From NCBI RefSeq assembly GCF_950295315.1, contig NC_080171.1, forward strand, positions 114,148,093 through 114,212,092: a DNA stretch of 64,000 nt, given 5' to 3'. The notes beneath the pieces were generated by a model. That model saw only the letters and a program-made list of their open reading frames with translations. It was not told where the DNA came from and did no database searches. Source of the DNA: Erinaceus europaeus (taxonomy: Eukaryota; Chordata; Mammalia; Eulipotyphla; Erinaceidae). This document shows, one piece after another, positions 10,771-22,795 of this stretch (its first letter is position 1; every line of letters starts with the position of its first letter). The position numbers were made by a program, and so were the translations under genes.

Positions 10771-12185
10771 TCAATTCATCGGACTCCATAAATAGAAGAG
10801 GAAAAAAAACTTAATTAAAAAGCTGTGTGCTTGTCTTAAACATACCCAAGTGGGGGTGGAATGCCCCGTCCTTAGGCTCCCGCAGTCTGGTAGGGTGACT
10901 GCACAGGCAGCCCAGGGAGCCAGGAACAGGAAGTGCCTGCAGGTGCAGGTGACGCTGCTCATGGTCTTCTGAGACACGGCAGGAGAGAATCGTGAATGCA
11001 CTTGGCACTTGACTTGATTGAGGAGTGTAAGCGGTAACCAAAGGCAGAAATGCCCTCCGAGACTGGGAGCAGACACCTCCTGGGAAAACAGTGGTATGGT
11101 GGGGAGTGCTGGGAACAATGTGAGGCGTTGTGCCACACAATGGCTGGTGACCTGGGCTCAGACTGAAGGAGTGTCCCATCTGGAAACTTGATTAAGGAAC
11201 TGCAAGGAGTTGTCACCACCCACCTGAGAACCTGGTAGCTAAGTGGGGGGTGGGGCTGGCTCCAAATGCTCCCCACAGCAGGTAAGCTTCAGGAGGTCTG
11301 CTCACCCCAGTCTGTCTCCTGAGGTCCCCTGCTTGCTCTTTGTTTCACTTACACCGTTTTTCCGAATGCGAGTAAACAGCCAACAAATTGGTTTCGTAGC
11401 TCACCAATGAATAGGCTTATAAAGCACTCGTTATGACATTTTGGGTAAAAATTCACACACTGGAATGTCTGGGGAAGAGGGTGGGACACGCAGGTGAGAG
11501 ATCACTAGGCTGACCACTGTAATGGGGTCAGCAGGTGGGTGACCAGGAGTAAGGGATGGTGAGTTTAGCCCTGATGTGGCCAACCTGAAGGGCGACTATG
11601 ACATCAAAACGGACGGAAGCCACGGATGAAGGAGGAGGAAGAGGAGCAGGGCTGTGACGCCAGGGAGGGGCATGCAGACTTGAGGTTTAAAGTGGATAAC
11701 CTGGCTTCACTAATTACAGAACCCAGACACTGAGTGAAAACACACGTGCCTCCAGTTAAGCCTCAGGCTGCCGTGGAGAGGAGAGCAGCCATGGGAGAAA
11801 TATTGCTGCATCTCAGACAGCATCCAAAGCCTTTGAGGACAAAGCGTGCCCTGGGGTCCACCAGACGCTGAATTATCTGCGGGCACCATTCATCTCAAAA
11901 AGGGAAATGCAAAGAGGGGATTGTGAGAAGCAGACTGAAGGGCAAGAAAGGCGGCATCTGTGCAAAGTCCTACGTCAGTGACCCCAGGAATGGAAGTGAC
12001 TTGGCGACTGAAAGGATTTAAGAAGGCAGATATGATCAGAGAGTAGCCCCTGACAAGCCTAACTTTAAATTAAAATAAAGAAGAGCAGAAATTTGAATAC
12101 AGATCATAGCTGACAAAGACCAGTACTGAAATCACAAATCGGTGACTCACAGCTGAATCTGGTCATTTTGCCTGATTTGAACTGT
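10771..12185. other. Unique intronic block, no gene recognised
   Basis: 1.4 kb without SINEs, the longest repeat-poor stretch in the left half apart from the region near exon 1. Overlapping minus-strand frames of 105-122 codons (10771-11276) have no recognisable domain or codon pattern. Two of them run on into each other's sequence out of frame, which suggests chance. Confidence 0.45.
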
Positions 12186-12189
12186 ATTT

Positions 12190-12333
12190 TTAAAGGTTTT
12201 TTTTTTTAAAAGATGTATTAATAAGGAAGAGGGAAACAGACTATCACTGTGTCATATACACAGCTGGGGATCAAACTTGGAATCTCGTGTGTGCAAGGCT
12301 GGCACACTATGCACTGGGCCACCACTGGCCACA
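12190..12333 (-). mobile_element. Old tRNA-type SINE (F-like)
   Basis: A poly-T start, AGAGGGAAACAGACTATCAC, a B-box-like complement (GGGGATCAAACTTGGA) and a head complement ending GGGCCACCACTGGCC. It is strongly diverged. Confidence 0.5.
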
Positions 12334-12417
12334 TAAATGGTATTCTTTGAATGAGATCATTTTAAGAGAAAAAAAAAAAATCTCAATTTCTGACTTTCTT
12401 GAAAAAATGTGAAGGTT

Positions 12418-12638
12418 CCGGGGCTGGCTGGTGGCACACCTGGTTGAGCACACATGTTATAGTGCGCAAGGAACTGGGTTCGAGCCCCCAGTCCCCACCT
12501 GCAGGGGGAAAGCTTCACAAGTGGTGAAGCAGGGCTGCAGGTGTCTCTCTGTCTCTCACTCTCTCTATCCCTCCCTCCCCTCTCGGTTTCTGACTGTCTC
12601 TATCCAATCAATAAATAAAAATAATAAAAAAAAAATTT
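12418..12638 (+). mobile_element. SINE family B
   Basis: Intact B copy (head GGCTGGTGGCACACCTGG, B box GGTTCGAGCCCC) with exact 12-bp TSD AATGTGAAGGTT at 12406-12417 and 12639-12650. Confidence 0.95.
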
Positions 12639-12771
12639 AATGTGAAGGTTTGGCAATGATGGGAGCCACTCCCTAGATCTACCAAGTGCACACGCGCATG
12701 CACCATTTGTAGAGACGATATAAAGAGCTGAACTCTACTGAGGGAGGCATTAAGAAGAATCATAGAACCAT

Positions 12772-12910
12772 AGAGGCTGGCAGGTAGTTCACTGGGTAGG
12801 GTACCACGCATTGCCATGCACGAGGAGCCAGGCTTGAGCCCTGAGCCCCCACAAGGGAACACCTGCAATGAGGGACGTTTCATAAGCCATGAAACAGCGC
12901 TGCTGTTTTC

Positions 12911-12958
<48 letters not shown>

Positions 12959-13060
12959 CTCTTTCCCTTCACCCTCTACCCAATGGAAAGAAAAAAATAG
13001 CCACAGGGAGCAGTGGAGTCATATAGGCCTTGAACCCCAGTAATATCCTGGTGGCAAAAA
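12772..13060 (+). mobile_element. SINE family B, extended, with (CT)n
   Basis: Diverged copy (head GGCTGGCAGGTAGTTCACTGG). Its pyrimidine tract has become a long (CT)n at 12913-12961, and its 3' module ends CCCCAGTAATATCCTGG. Confidence 0.8.
12913..12961 (+). repeat. (CT)n microsatellite
   Basis: About 24 dinucleotides with a single G interruption. Confidence 0.95.
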
Positions 13061-13144
13061 TAAATATGTTTTAAAAAGAATCAGAAATGTTAAGTAATGG
13101 CACAAAAAGTTATTTATATATTTATAAGAAAATAAACACACTGC

Positions 13145-13275
13145 TTGACCTGGGCGGTGGTGCAGTGGATAAAGTATTGGACTCTCAAGTACGACGTTGG
13201 AAGTTCAACACCCAGCACTGCATGTGCCAGCGTGGTATCCTAGTGCATCCTATCCCTTCCTGCCCAATTTACTAA
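13145..13275 (+). mobile_element. SINE family D, tail interrupted
   Basis: D head GGTGGTGCAGTGGATAAAG, then CTCTCAAGTACGACG and CCCAGCACTGCATGTGCCAG. The AATAAATAAG tail was the target of the following A insertion. Confidence 0.85.
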
Positions 13276-13291
13276 TAAATAAGTGTCTTTT

Positions 13292-13576
13292 TGTATTAAT
13301 TTTTGTATATTTATTTTCCCTCTTGTTGCCCTTCTTTTTTATTGTTGTTGTAGTTATTATTGTTGTTATTGATGTCGTCGTTGTCGTTAGGACAGAGAGA
13401 AAGGAGAGAGGAGGAGAGAAAGACAGACACCTGCAGACCTACTTCACAACCTGTGAAGTGACTCTCCTGCAGGTGGGGAGCCGGGGCTCAAACCAGAATC
13501 CTTAGCTGGTCCTTGCGCTTCGCACCACGTGTAGCAGGTTAAGCGCTTAACCCACTTGTGCTACCGCCCAACTCCC
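13292..13576 (-). mobile_element. SINE family A inserted in a D tail
   Basis: Exact 16-bp TSD TAAATAAGTGTCTTTT at 13276-13291 and 13577-13592. The insertion fell in the A-rich tail of the D element, so D is older. Confidence 0.95.
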
Positions 13577-13643
13577 TAAATAAGTGTCTTTTAAAAACAA
13601 GTGAACTGTGAATGATATACTGTATGATCACATTAATGTTAAA

Positions 13644-13766
13644 GTTTTCTTCAGTTTTCTTTATTGGGGGGATTAATGGTTTACAGTAAAATACAGCAGT
13701 TTTTACATGTGTAACATTTCGCAGTTTTCCACATAACAATCCAACCACCTCTAGGTCTTTCTCTGC
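13644..13766 (-). mobile_element. Short LINE 3' end with 13-bp TSD
   Basis: On the minus strand this 123-bp insert ends in AATAAAGAAAACTGAAGAAAA. It has exact TSDs CATTAATGTTAAA at 13631-13643 and 13767-13779. Related 3' ends lie at 34935-35168, near 16150 and near 50860. Confidence 0.85.
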
Positions 13767-14096
13767 CATTAATGTTAAAATTTTAAGCATTATTACAGTG
13801 ACATATTGCAAAACATAGACTATAAAGAACACAGACAGCTATATGCAGACCTATATGGCAATGTCTTGATGTAAAATTACCATGAGATTCAAGAATTCCA
13901 GCACTGGGTATATACTCCAAAGAATTGAAAGAAGGAACTTGAACAGATTTTTCTACACTCATGCTCACTGCATCATTACTCACAATTCACAGTAAGTAAA
14001 AAGAGCACCAGCCTAAGTATCTCCCAATAGATCCACCGGTAAACATAATTTGACCCACTCATCAAATAGAGTATTATGTAGCCTTAAAAAGAGGAC

Positions 14097-14208
14097 GGGG
14101 GCTGGGCTGTGGCGTTCTCTCCCTCTCTCTCCCTCTCTCTCTCTCTCACTATCCCTTTTCTCTCTCAATTTCTCTCTGTCCTAGCAAATGCAGTTTTAAA
14201 AAAATTTA
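14097..14208 (+). mobile_element. SINE with internal deletion
   Basis: The head GGGGGCTGGGCTGTGGCG joins directly to the pyrimidine tract, so the B box and the CCACCTGCAGG core are missing. A TSD of about 10 bp, AAAAGAGGAC, flanks it (14087-14096 and after 14208), so the deletion may predate insertion. Confidence 0.7.
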
Positions 14209-14399
14209 AAAGAGGACATTCTGACACAATGCTACAAAATGGATGATTTTAAGTGAAGAAAAAAAAAAGTGACAAAACTGGTACATAGAGGAAAGTAAAA
14301 AATTTTTAAACAGATGGACAGCCAGCTTCAGCTCTAAACTGGCCAGTCTTGAACTCTTAAGTACTGTCTGGTCACTTTCAAAGTCTTTAAGAATATGCT

Positions 14400-14661
14400 G
14401 GGAATTGGGCAGTAGTGCAGCTGGTTAAGCGCAGGTGGCGCAAAGCGCAAGGACCAGCCTAAGGATCCCGGTTTGAGCCTCCGGCTCCCCACCTACAGGG
14501 GAGTTACTTCACAGGTGATAAAGCAGGTCTGCAGGTGTCTATCTCTCCCCCTCTCTGTCCTGCCCTTCTCTCTCGATTTCTTTCTGTCCTATCCAACAAC
14601 GATGACAACAATAACTACAATAAAACAAGGGCAACAAAAGGGAATAAATAAAAAAAATAAA
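14400..14661 (+). mobile_element. SINE family A
   Basis: A copy with full boxes. The flanks AGAATATGCT and CGAATGTGCT are a likely decayed TSD. Confidence 0.9.
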
Positions 14662-14664
14662 TAA

Positions 14665-15640
14665 CGAATGTGCTACAATGCTAGTTTTCCATTTCCTCCA
14701 TAAAGAAACTGTACCCATCACATCGAGGGTGGGGAAGTGGAGTGGCTTTGCTATCAAATTTGACCTGGGAGTGAACCGCAAGTAGATATACACACCCAAG
14801 TGTTCTTACACAACTAAAATGAACTTTGACTCTGGCAGGGCACCTCCCTCCTGAAAAGCCTACTGGCTACTTAACCCCAGATGAGATTTATTCAGCGGGT
14901 CCTTTCTTCACACACAAGAGGGGGTGGCATACCTCCAGGAGAGAACAGAAAGATAGTGTCTATGAGAGGGTCCCACCAAGTCAGCCCTTGCCCTTGCCCC
15001 ACAAAGAATCAAAGAATCAGATCATAATCCCTACAGCCCAAGCCACATATGGCTGCTCCACTGACTTAAAGCCTGGGCAACTGCCTTCTGCAGCGCTAAG
15101 TGAACGCATGGGCTGCTGGTTCAGGGAAACGGGTCTGGGGCAGGAACATTCAGGAAGGTGGCTTTATGGTCACTAACACTTTGAAATAATTGCCAGCACC
15201 TCCCCTGAAGTTTCAAAGGTTAGGATGACTCATGGCACATAACTGGAAATAATTCCAGAAACTCAACGGAGTTCAGTACAACCCGGGCAGATGAGTGCCT
15301 GAATGATGACCAACATGGAACCGTCTCCTAACGGTTAAGAAATGCAAGTGATTACCGTACAGAATTCCACGACTATTCTGTCAAAGACAAACCCTGCTAA
15401 GTCAAAAAGCCTTCTCTGAGCAAGACTGGCAGGAAATTAAGCCTTTTTTTTTTTCTTCGCCAGGTGAAAGAAGTCAAGAGAAGGCCAGCAAGATTATCAA
15501 TTTCCACAGAGAATCACCCCATCTACCCCACATTCTGAAGTGAAGTGTTTGTGCCAATTTTTATTTAGCCTTTTAAAGAATCTATGGATTGGTGTATAGT
15601 CAAATTAACGTGTCTGCTTGTGACATGCAGTTCTATGATT
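14665..15640. other. Unique intronic block, no gene recognised
   Basis: About 1 kb without SINEs. A plus-strand frame of 116 codons (14826-15176) has no recognisable motif. No flanking splice-site pair supports an exon. Confidence 0.45.
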
Positions 15641-15644
15641 TTAT

Positions 15645-15798
15645 TTTATTTACTAACATTCAAGACAGAAAGAAGCAAGAGCAAGGGGGGAGGGGAGACA
15701 CCAGAGCATCACTCTGGCACATGTGACACTGGAAATGGAATACAGAATCTCACACTTTAAGCCCAGTGCTCTAGCCACTGCACCAACTGCTGGGCCAT
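15645..15798 (-). mobile_element. Old tRNA-type SINE (F-like)
   Basis: A-T-rich tail complement, then ACACCAGAGCATCACTCTGG, and a head complement CTAGCCACTGCACCAACTGC. Diverged in the same manner as 12190-12333. Confidence 0.5.
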
Positions 15799-15799
15799 T

Positions 15800-16510
15800 T
15801 TCTGATTTTCAAACACCTTCCCACTACCACCACCAGGACACACAGCATCTCTCCCTCCAGGTCCCCTTCTACTGAACACCTACGGTCCCACTCCTCTAGC
15901 ACCATGCCCCCACCCACACCCGCTACTTAACTGTCATGAGAACATAATAATAACAGAATCAAACCATGCAAGCCTGGCTTCTTTCACTCAGCACAAAACC
16001 TTACACCCACGTGGCTGTGTGCCAACAGTCCCATCTTCCTGCCCAAGCAGTCTGGTAGAGAGATGCCTGTTTAACTGCCTGCCCACCTCTTAGATGATAC
16101 TTGGCTGGCTCCAAGTTTGGAGCTATTATGTAGTTCAAGTACAGTTTGGTTTTTTTAAAACATTTTTTTTCCTTCATTGGGAGATTCATATTTTATAGTC
16201 ACCAGTAAATGCGTAACATTTCTGTTTTCCACATAACAATACAACTCCCACTAGGTCCTCTGTCATCTTTTTTCCAGGACCTGCACAAGTATAGGTTTTT
16301 CTGTGAACATGTTTCCGTTCAGTAAAGGCACTGGAATTAAGACTGCTGAATGTTGTGTTCAACTTTGTGGGATACCCAGACACTTCTCCAGGGAGCTGCC
16401 CCCGATTCCAGCTGCTCAGTTCTGCAGTCAACACCTGGTGCTGGCAGCACCGCTGACTTTTAGCCCTTCCAGTAGGTATGTTGTGACATACTGTTGTGGG
16501 TATGGCACAT
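15800..16510 (-). mobile_element. LINE-1 3' region, ancient
   Basis: Reverse-oriented LINE-1 text (TGGCTTCTTTCACTCAGCAC, GTTTGGAGCTATTATGTAG, GTGAACATGTTTCCGTTC, CTTCCAGTAGGTATGTTGTG) in the expected order. A younger LINE 3' end is inserted at about 16148-16286. Confidence 0.75.
16148..16286 (-). mobile_element. LINE 3' end nested in LINE-1
   Basis: Starts with poly-T and contains CAGTAAATGCGTAACATT and TTTTCCACATAACAATACAA, as in the 13.7-kb insert. The flanks CAAGTACAG and CAAGTATAG look like a decayed TSD. Confidence 0.65.
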
Positions 16511-16658
16511 GCTGTAGTTAACTTAGCCATTTGACAGCTCGAAAGTTAAAAACCTGTCCTATTTCACTCCCTTTCCGTCCAGAACCCTGAGCTTCAGATT
16601 CAGACCCCCAGGACCGGAAACAAGAGCATCAGCTTCTTTGATTTTAAAATCACACTTG

Positions 16659-16875
16659 GGGGCCAGGTGGTGCACCTGGTTGAGCACACGTTACAATGTC
16701 CAAGGACTCAGGTTCAAGCCCCTGGTCCCCACCTGCAGGGGGAAAGCTTTGCAAGTGGTGAAGCAGTGCTGCAGGTGTCTCTCTCTATCTCTCTTCCTCT
16801 CTATCTCCCACTTCCGTCTCAATTTTTGACAGTGTCTACTCAATAAATAAAGATAGTAAATAAAAAAAAAATAAG
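16659..16875 (+). mobile_element. SINE family B
   Basis: B copy with exact 11-bp TSD AATCACACTTG at 16648-16658 and 16876-16886. Confidence 0.95.
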
Positions 16876-16886
16876 AATCACACTTG

Positions 16887-17553
16887 TAGAATGAGCTCTG
16901 CCCTAATCTCAGGGACCGTTAAGCAATAGCACTGTTTTGCTTTTCCTACTAGCCTCAAAGTTCTCGCTCTGCTGGCTAGTTTCTGTTGTCCCCTCAATCT
17001 CATATAATGCTATTCCTGCTCTTAAAGGGTCTTCATTGGTGCAGACTCCTGTATCCCACTCTCAAGCAGGACTCTGAGACAGCCAAGTTGAAGAATTATA
17101 TCTGAAAAGGAGAGAAGTCTATGAGGAAAAGAATGTAAAGGCTCTTTTCTACAAGGAAAGAGAAAGCCTTTTCTTCATGGAAGAGTGGGTAGTCACTGTA
17201 CTGAAGCTCTTGGCCTCTCACTGGCTAATGATGAAGTTTTATTGATAGCACCCAAATTTAACAAAACGGGAGTAGCTGCCAGCTAAGGGCAGCCTGTTCA
17301 GTCACCACTACATTATTAAGCTACAGTTAGGATGACACTTCGATTCTACATCAGGAGTTAGAAGCTTCTCTAAAGCAAAGTAATCACAGAAAAATCTTCG
17401 TGTACCCAGATGCCTAACAAAAGTTCGGTGAATCTAGCTAAAATTTAGTTTTCAAACACGTATTCACACACTGGTCAAAATTCTGAGCACCTTGTAGGTA
17501 TGAGGGGCATTCAACAGGGCACAAAAGCTTTGTAATTATAAAGCTTTATGATT
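16887..17553. other. Unique sequence, no gene seen
   Basis: Non-repetitive intronic sequence with no extended open frame. Confidence 0.5.
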
Positions 17554-17570
17554 AAAAAGGAATTCAGTAG

Positions 17571-17846
17571 GGAGTCGGGCAGTAGAGCAGCGGGTTTAGT
17601 GCATGTGGTGCAAAGCGCCAAGGACCGAAGTAAGGATCCCTGTTCCAGCTCCCACCTGCAGGGGAGTCGCTTCACAGGCAGCGAAGCAAGTCTGCAGGTG
17701 TCTTATCTTTCTCTCCTCCTCTCTGTCTTCCCCTCCTCTCTCCATTTCTTTCTGTCCTACCCAGACAACGACGACAACAATAATAATAACTACAACAAAA
17801 AACAACCAGGGCAACAAAAGGGAATAAATAAATTTTTTTTTTAAAA
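17571..17846 (+). mobile_element. SINE family A
   Basis: A copy with exact 17-bp TSD AAAAAGGAATTCAGTAG at 17554-17570 and 17847-17863. Confidence 0.95.
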
Positions 17847-17863
17847 AAAAAGGAATTCAGTAG

Positions 17864-18922
17864 TTGTCTCCTAAGGTTCGGTGCTCTACACACACTATAA
17901 TTCCCAAGTAACATTGACTTTGGAGTTCTTGCTTGGAAAACTCATCCTGTCTTTCTGGGGAGTGGGTAGTGTGCACCCCTGAACTCTCCCTGTGGCAGCT
18001 TCTGGAGGCAGTCATGCCTCAGAAAGACTGTCTTCCTGCCCCGAAGTTGGGCAAGGAGCAGAACTGCCAGCAGCAGACCCTGGCGCACACCCCATCTTCT
18101 CGGGAAGCCTGAGTCTGTCAGGCACACAGACCAATGGCTGTCCCGCAGCACCAACCCACACACTGGAAGCCCTCTCTCCAATGGCAGCGGGCGGGTGGGA
18201 CTTCCGCCAGCAATCTAGGCTGAGCCTCCACCATCTCAGCACAGCAGCAGGCTGCCACCAGGAGTTTGGGTATCAAAAACTTTTGAGTCCAAGCACAGTG
18301 GAAGCAGAAATAAAGGGAACACGGACAAGCTGGCAGGCAGAGCTGCAAAAAGCCCAGGCCCCTCCAAACAGTAGTCCCTGCTCCCTAAAGATTTTCAAGA
18401 GTAGCAAAGACTAGGAATCAATGGACAAACAAGTCTGAAGTCACAGATGCTTCTTGGGTGTCATGGCTGGGTCCTTAGGGTCCAGGGAGCCCTGTGCCAA
18501 AGCGACCACAGAGGCCTGACAGCACAGCTCTGACTACTCCAGTGCCCAGCACAGAGGCCGGGAGCCCACATGCTTCCTGGAAGCTACACGCCAGCCCTGC
18601 CTCCTCCAGAATGCAAAACCCCAGCCTTCCACACGGGCTCAGCCCCAGAACCGACAACATTCCATCAGGTTTTAGGAAACTCCGAACTCTAACATATACA
18701 CACACACAAAAAAAAATCAGATAAAACTGTTGCGAATGGAGCCTGGTCCCCAGCTCAGTCCTGCCCAGGAGGCCAACTGCATAGGCCTTGCCCAAAGCTG
18801 AGCTAAGAAACACTCGCTCCCACTCGCAGGGACCCCTCCCGTCGCCACGGAGCACCTTGCTTCTATGAATACCTGTTGCTGTTCAAAAACTAAATGGGAA
18901 AAACAACTGAAGGTTCAGGTTA
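17864..18922. other. SINE-free stretch of proximal intron 1
   Basis: GC rises here toward the CpG island and no mobile element is seen. Overlapping frames of 76-140 codons on both strands (for example 17992-18414 plus and 18475-18855 minus) look like chance frames in GC-rich DNA. An alternative first exon of either gene could lie here, but I cannot prove one. Confidence 0.45.
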
Positions 18923-19337
18923 GTGACCTGCTGGACTCACAGGGTGGGAGAAACAGTCCGGTTATCTGGGAGGGGTCTCTGCACGCCTCCTAGCCCAGGT
19001 CTGCAGCCTGCACACAGATCAGGCCCTCGTCCGGGGGTCGAGGCAAGCCCACCTTACGCTCGGGGACTCCCAGAGAGGGGGCACCCTGAGGATCCCTACC
19101 AGAACCTCGAGCGTGAGCCACTCCGGCCTCGGACCCCAGTTCAAATCCCGGCTCCGGGGCTTCAGATCCCGGGCCAAGCTCAGTTCCAGCAATTCCGGCC
19201 TCAGACCCCCGTTCCAGGGTCCGGTCCCCGGCCCACCGGGATCCACTTCGTACTTCGCAGGCCCATTCTGAACCAACTCCCCCCAGACCCACCCTCACCT
19301 CCACGCCCCAGGCCCCGCCTCGGCTCTCTGACCCTGA

Positions 19338-20056
<719 letters not shown>

Positions 20057-20235
20057 GGCGGCGGGGCGGGCCGAGCGGGCCGGGGCGCGGGCTCAGGGGG
20101 CGCCGGGCCGGGCCGCGCTCATGGCCGCTGCGGCCGCCATGTGCTGCCGCCTCCCAGGGCCGTGGCGGGACGTCCGCGCTGCGGCGGGGCCGGCGGCCGG
20201 GGTGACGCACGCGGCGGAAGGGGCGGCGCCACGCG
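20057..20235 (-). promoter_or_regulatory. FAM120A: FAM120A 5' UTR and core promoter candidate
   Basis: GC-rich and TATA-less. On the minus strand ATGGCGGC (plus positions 20133-20140) matches the YY1 core, which usually lies just downstream of a start site. Plus-strand TGACGCAC at 20203-20210 is CRE-like. CGGAAG at 20215-20220 (ETS) abuts GGGCGG at 20221-20226 (Sp/KLF GC box). The transcription start is probably between about 20140 and 20230, by inference from these motifs only. Confidence 0.5.
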
Positions 20236-20431
20236 GGAGCCGGAGCCGGAGCGGGAGCGGGAGCTGGGCCGGGGGCGGGAGCGGGAGCGGGAGCGGGATC
20301 CGGGGCCGGGCCGGGGGCGGGAGCGGGAGCGGGAGCGGGATCCGGGGCCGGGCTGGGGCGGGAGCGGGAGCGGGATCCGGGGCCGGGCTGGGGCGGGAGC
20401 GGGAGCCGGGGCCGGGCTGGGACGGCCCCAG
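20236..20431 (+). repeat. GC-rich promoter minisatellite with higher-order units
   Basis: Built from GGGAGC hexamers grouped into larger units of about 34-43 bp, each closing with GGGATCCGGGGCCGGG. The GGATCC junction recurs three times near 20297, 20339 and 20373. No frame on either strand meets a stop, so it reads as Arg/Ser/Gly, Arg/Glu or Pro/Ala repeats. G-runs on the plus strand are spaced for G-quadruplex or R-loop formation, with the C-rich strand being FAM120A sense. Confidence 0.85.
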
Positions 20432-20791
20432 CCAGCGGGCACGGGAGACCCGGGGTCCGGATGCCGGAGTCCCGAGATTCACACCCCACACCCGCTCTTC
20501 CGACTCCCGGGCTCGGACCCTGCCGGAGACCCGGGACTGGGATTCAGAACCTGGACTCGAGCCTCCCGGAGAGCTTCGAGCCTTGAGACGATCGGGAGCC
20601 CCGGAGAGAAAGGCCAGACCCTCCCCGGGGTGCCCCCTGCCCCCAGCTCGGCTCCAGGAGGAGGGCCAGACCCCGCGCGCCGTGCCGGCGACTGCACCTT
20701 GGAGGCCTCGGCAAAGGCGGCCTCTGGCCTGGTCTCACAGCGACACCCATACGGTCACAGTCCTAGGACCCAGAGATCTGGCCACCCCTAG

Positions 20792-21700
20792 GGTTTCCGG
20801 AGTCTTGCTGACCCCGAGAGCCGGCCCCTGGCCCTTGCTGGCCCGGGAGAGGGCCGGAGGTGGAAGGCTGGGATTGCAGCAGGGCAGTGCTGCCTCTCCA
20901 TCCAGAGGAATCGCCGACTTGGACTCCTGGAAGTGACCACCTAGTCATTGTCGTGACGGTCTCTTTAGTTAACAGGGCATGCATTTTCCATATTTGTAGG
21001 TTATTCCCAAGGGAGTGGGGACCCCAATTATTTGGAAGGTTGGAAAGATGACACTGGGACTTTCCATAGGAGTTCTGTCTGAGCCCATTCCTCGTCGTAG
21101 ACTACACAGCTTCCAAACTGACAGTTGGTGGCGGTCAGGTTCTTGGGTGTCTTGACAACGTGAAAGGTCCCTTATAGCTGGGGAAGTTTTTTCTTTCTGC
21201 TGCGTTCTGGCTGGGAAATTTTGCTCATGAATTTCACGTTCTGAGGCTACCAGTCTTCTCCGAAGAGGGATTTTTTATTTCGGTTCCTGGTGATTTGGTA
21301 GCACCTTTAGGAAGGGAGCTCTTGCCTTCTTTCCCAGAACTTCTCATTAATTGATAAGGTTAATACTGCAAGTAAATTGTACTTCAAAAAAACATTTTTC
21401 TAAAAAAATAGGTAAATGTCTTGCAAGATGAAATGTGAATGGTTTCTTTACTTACCTCTAGACCCCTCCCCCTTCTCTCTTTCTGATGAAATCTGTAAGG
21501 GTACAGGGCTCAGAAGTCTGCCTGCCCCATATTCTCCCTGGAAAGGCAAACTGAACGTTTTAGTTTATTACAGTTGCACCTCATATAAAGGCCACTGTGA
21601 CATACAAATACTCTCAGGATCTTGATAAGTGGGCTTAAATTTTTTTAAAGATGGTAGCAAATTAAGCCACAAGTACAGAATTGATGATTAAGCCAGAATT
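20792..21700. other. Unique sequence upstream of FAM120A
   Basis: No SINE and no recognisable coding exon. Base composition falls quickly from GC-rich to AT-rich. If FAM120AOS exists, downstream exons could lie here or further right, but I see none. Confidence 0.45.
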
Positions 21701-21704
21701 ATGT

Positions 21705-21838
21705 CATTTTTTTTTTAAAAATGCTCTTATTTTAGATAGAAACAGAAATTGAGAGTGAAGCGGGAGAGAAAGAGCTACAGCACTGCTTCATCACTTGCAA
21801 AGCATTCCCTCGGCAGGTGGGGACGGGGGCTCAAAACA
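21705..21838 (-). mobile_element. SINE family B, 5' truncated
   Basis: Poly-T/A tail complement, AGCACTGCTTCATCACTTGC and AGGTGGGGACGGGGGCTC. The head half is absent. Confidence 0.7.
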
Positions 21839-21949
21839 AAGGGTTTGACAGTAACTTTTTTATGTAATCTACATCTTCAGCTCAAATCCAGAATTTTGTT
21901 AAAATTAAATTTTTTAAATGTAGAGATATAATTCCAATGAATTTAAAGA

Positions 21950-22105
21950 TAGTGATTTCTAAAATGTGTATAGACTCAAAATCAGAAGACTCTCAAACAG
22001 TCCTGAGAAGAGCAAAGCGGGAGGTATCATTCCCTGATTTCAAAACTGTACAGCACTGTAGTAATTACAGCTACTATGATTCATCTACAAATATATTTAC
22101 CAAAA
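21950..22105 (+). mobile_element. LINE-1 ORF2 fragment
   Basis: GAGAAGAGCAAAGCGGGAGG, TTCCCTGATTTCAAAACTG and GTAGTAATTACAGCTAC match the ORF2 region conserved in old mammalian LINE-1. It is short and decayed. Confidence 0.7.
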
Positions 22106-22181
22106 AAAAATAATAAACACCTGGGACTGGTAGCCTCACTCACTTGAACAGTGAAATTCTCTGCCATGTGCAAGACCCTGC

Positions 22182-22208
22182 CCCCCCCCCCCACACACAC
22201 ACACACAC
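22182..22208 (+). repeat. (C)n(CA)n microsatellite
   Basis: A cytosine run followed by about eight CA units. It may derive from a decayed SINE tract, since the preceding bases recall a B-type head and middle. Confidence 0.8.
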
Positions 22209-22313
22209 ATTGAAGGAATCTTTGGTGTTGTGGTCTCTTTCACTCTTAAAAAAAAAAAAGTAAACATCTGTATTTAAATATAGTAAAAATAATATTTTCA
22301 AAAAAATATTTTT

Positions 22314-22515
22314 GTGACCAGGTAGGCAGTGGCTCCTCCAGTAAAGCACAGGTATCACCAAGCGCAAAGACCTGGGTTCCAGCTCCAGCTCCCTCACCTT
22401 CAGGGGTTCTGCTTCATGAGTACTGAAGCAGGTCTGAAGGTATCTTTCCTTCTCTCTCTCCCCATCCTCTCTTAATTTCTCTCTGTCCTATCTAATAAAA
22501 ATTATTTTTAAAAAA
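22314..22515 (+). mobile_element. SINE, A/B type, diverged
   Basis: Head GACCAGGTAGGCAGTGGCTC and B-box-like GGGTTCCAGCTCC, with tail AATAAAAATTATTTTTAAAA. Confidence 0.75.
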
Positions 22516-22735
22516 GGCCCACCTGCAGGGGAAATGCTTTACAAGTTGGGAAGCAGGGCTGCAGGTGTGCCTCTATCTCCCTTTCTGTCTCCCCCATCCC
22601 TCTTAATTTCTGGCTGTCTCTATCCAATAAATGAATAATTTTTTAAAAATTAGGAAAAAAAAAAAAAGGAAAAAATGGCTGCTGGGAGCGGTGGATTCAC
22701 AGTGCTGGAACCTAGCCCCAATGATTATCCTGGTT
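22516..22735 (+). mobile_element. SINE family B, extended, 5' truncated
   Basis: Begins abruptly at CCCACCTGCAGGGG directly after the previous SINE's tail. It carries the 3' module (GGGAGCGGTGGATTCACAGT). Confidence 0.8.
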
Positions 22736-22795
22736 TCAGTAGTAATGATAATAGTTTCTTTGACCCACAATTTATGCAAATTGGTGAAGTCTTTC

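Larger units (their letters stand above)
13593..14260 (+). mobile_element. LINE-1 3' fragment, interrupted
   Basis: After two insertions are removed, the pieces match the LINE-1 3' region. Cues are ACTGTATGATCACATT, CAGCACTGGGTATATACTCC, GAGTATTATGTAGCCTTAAA and ATTCTGACACAATGCTACAA. Old copy with no intact frame. Confidence 0.75.
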
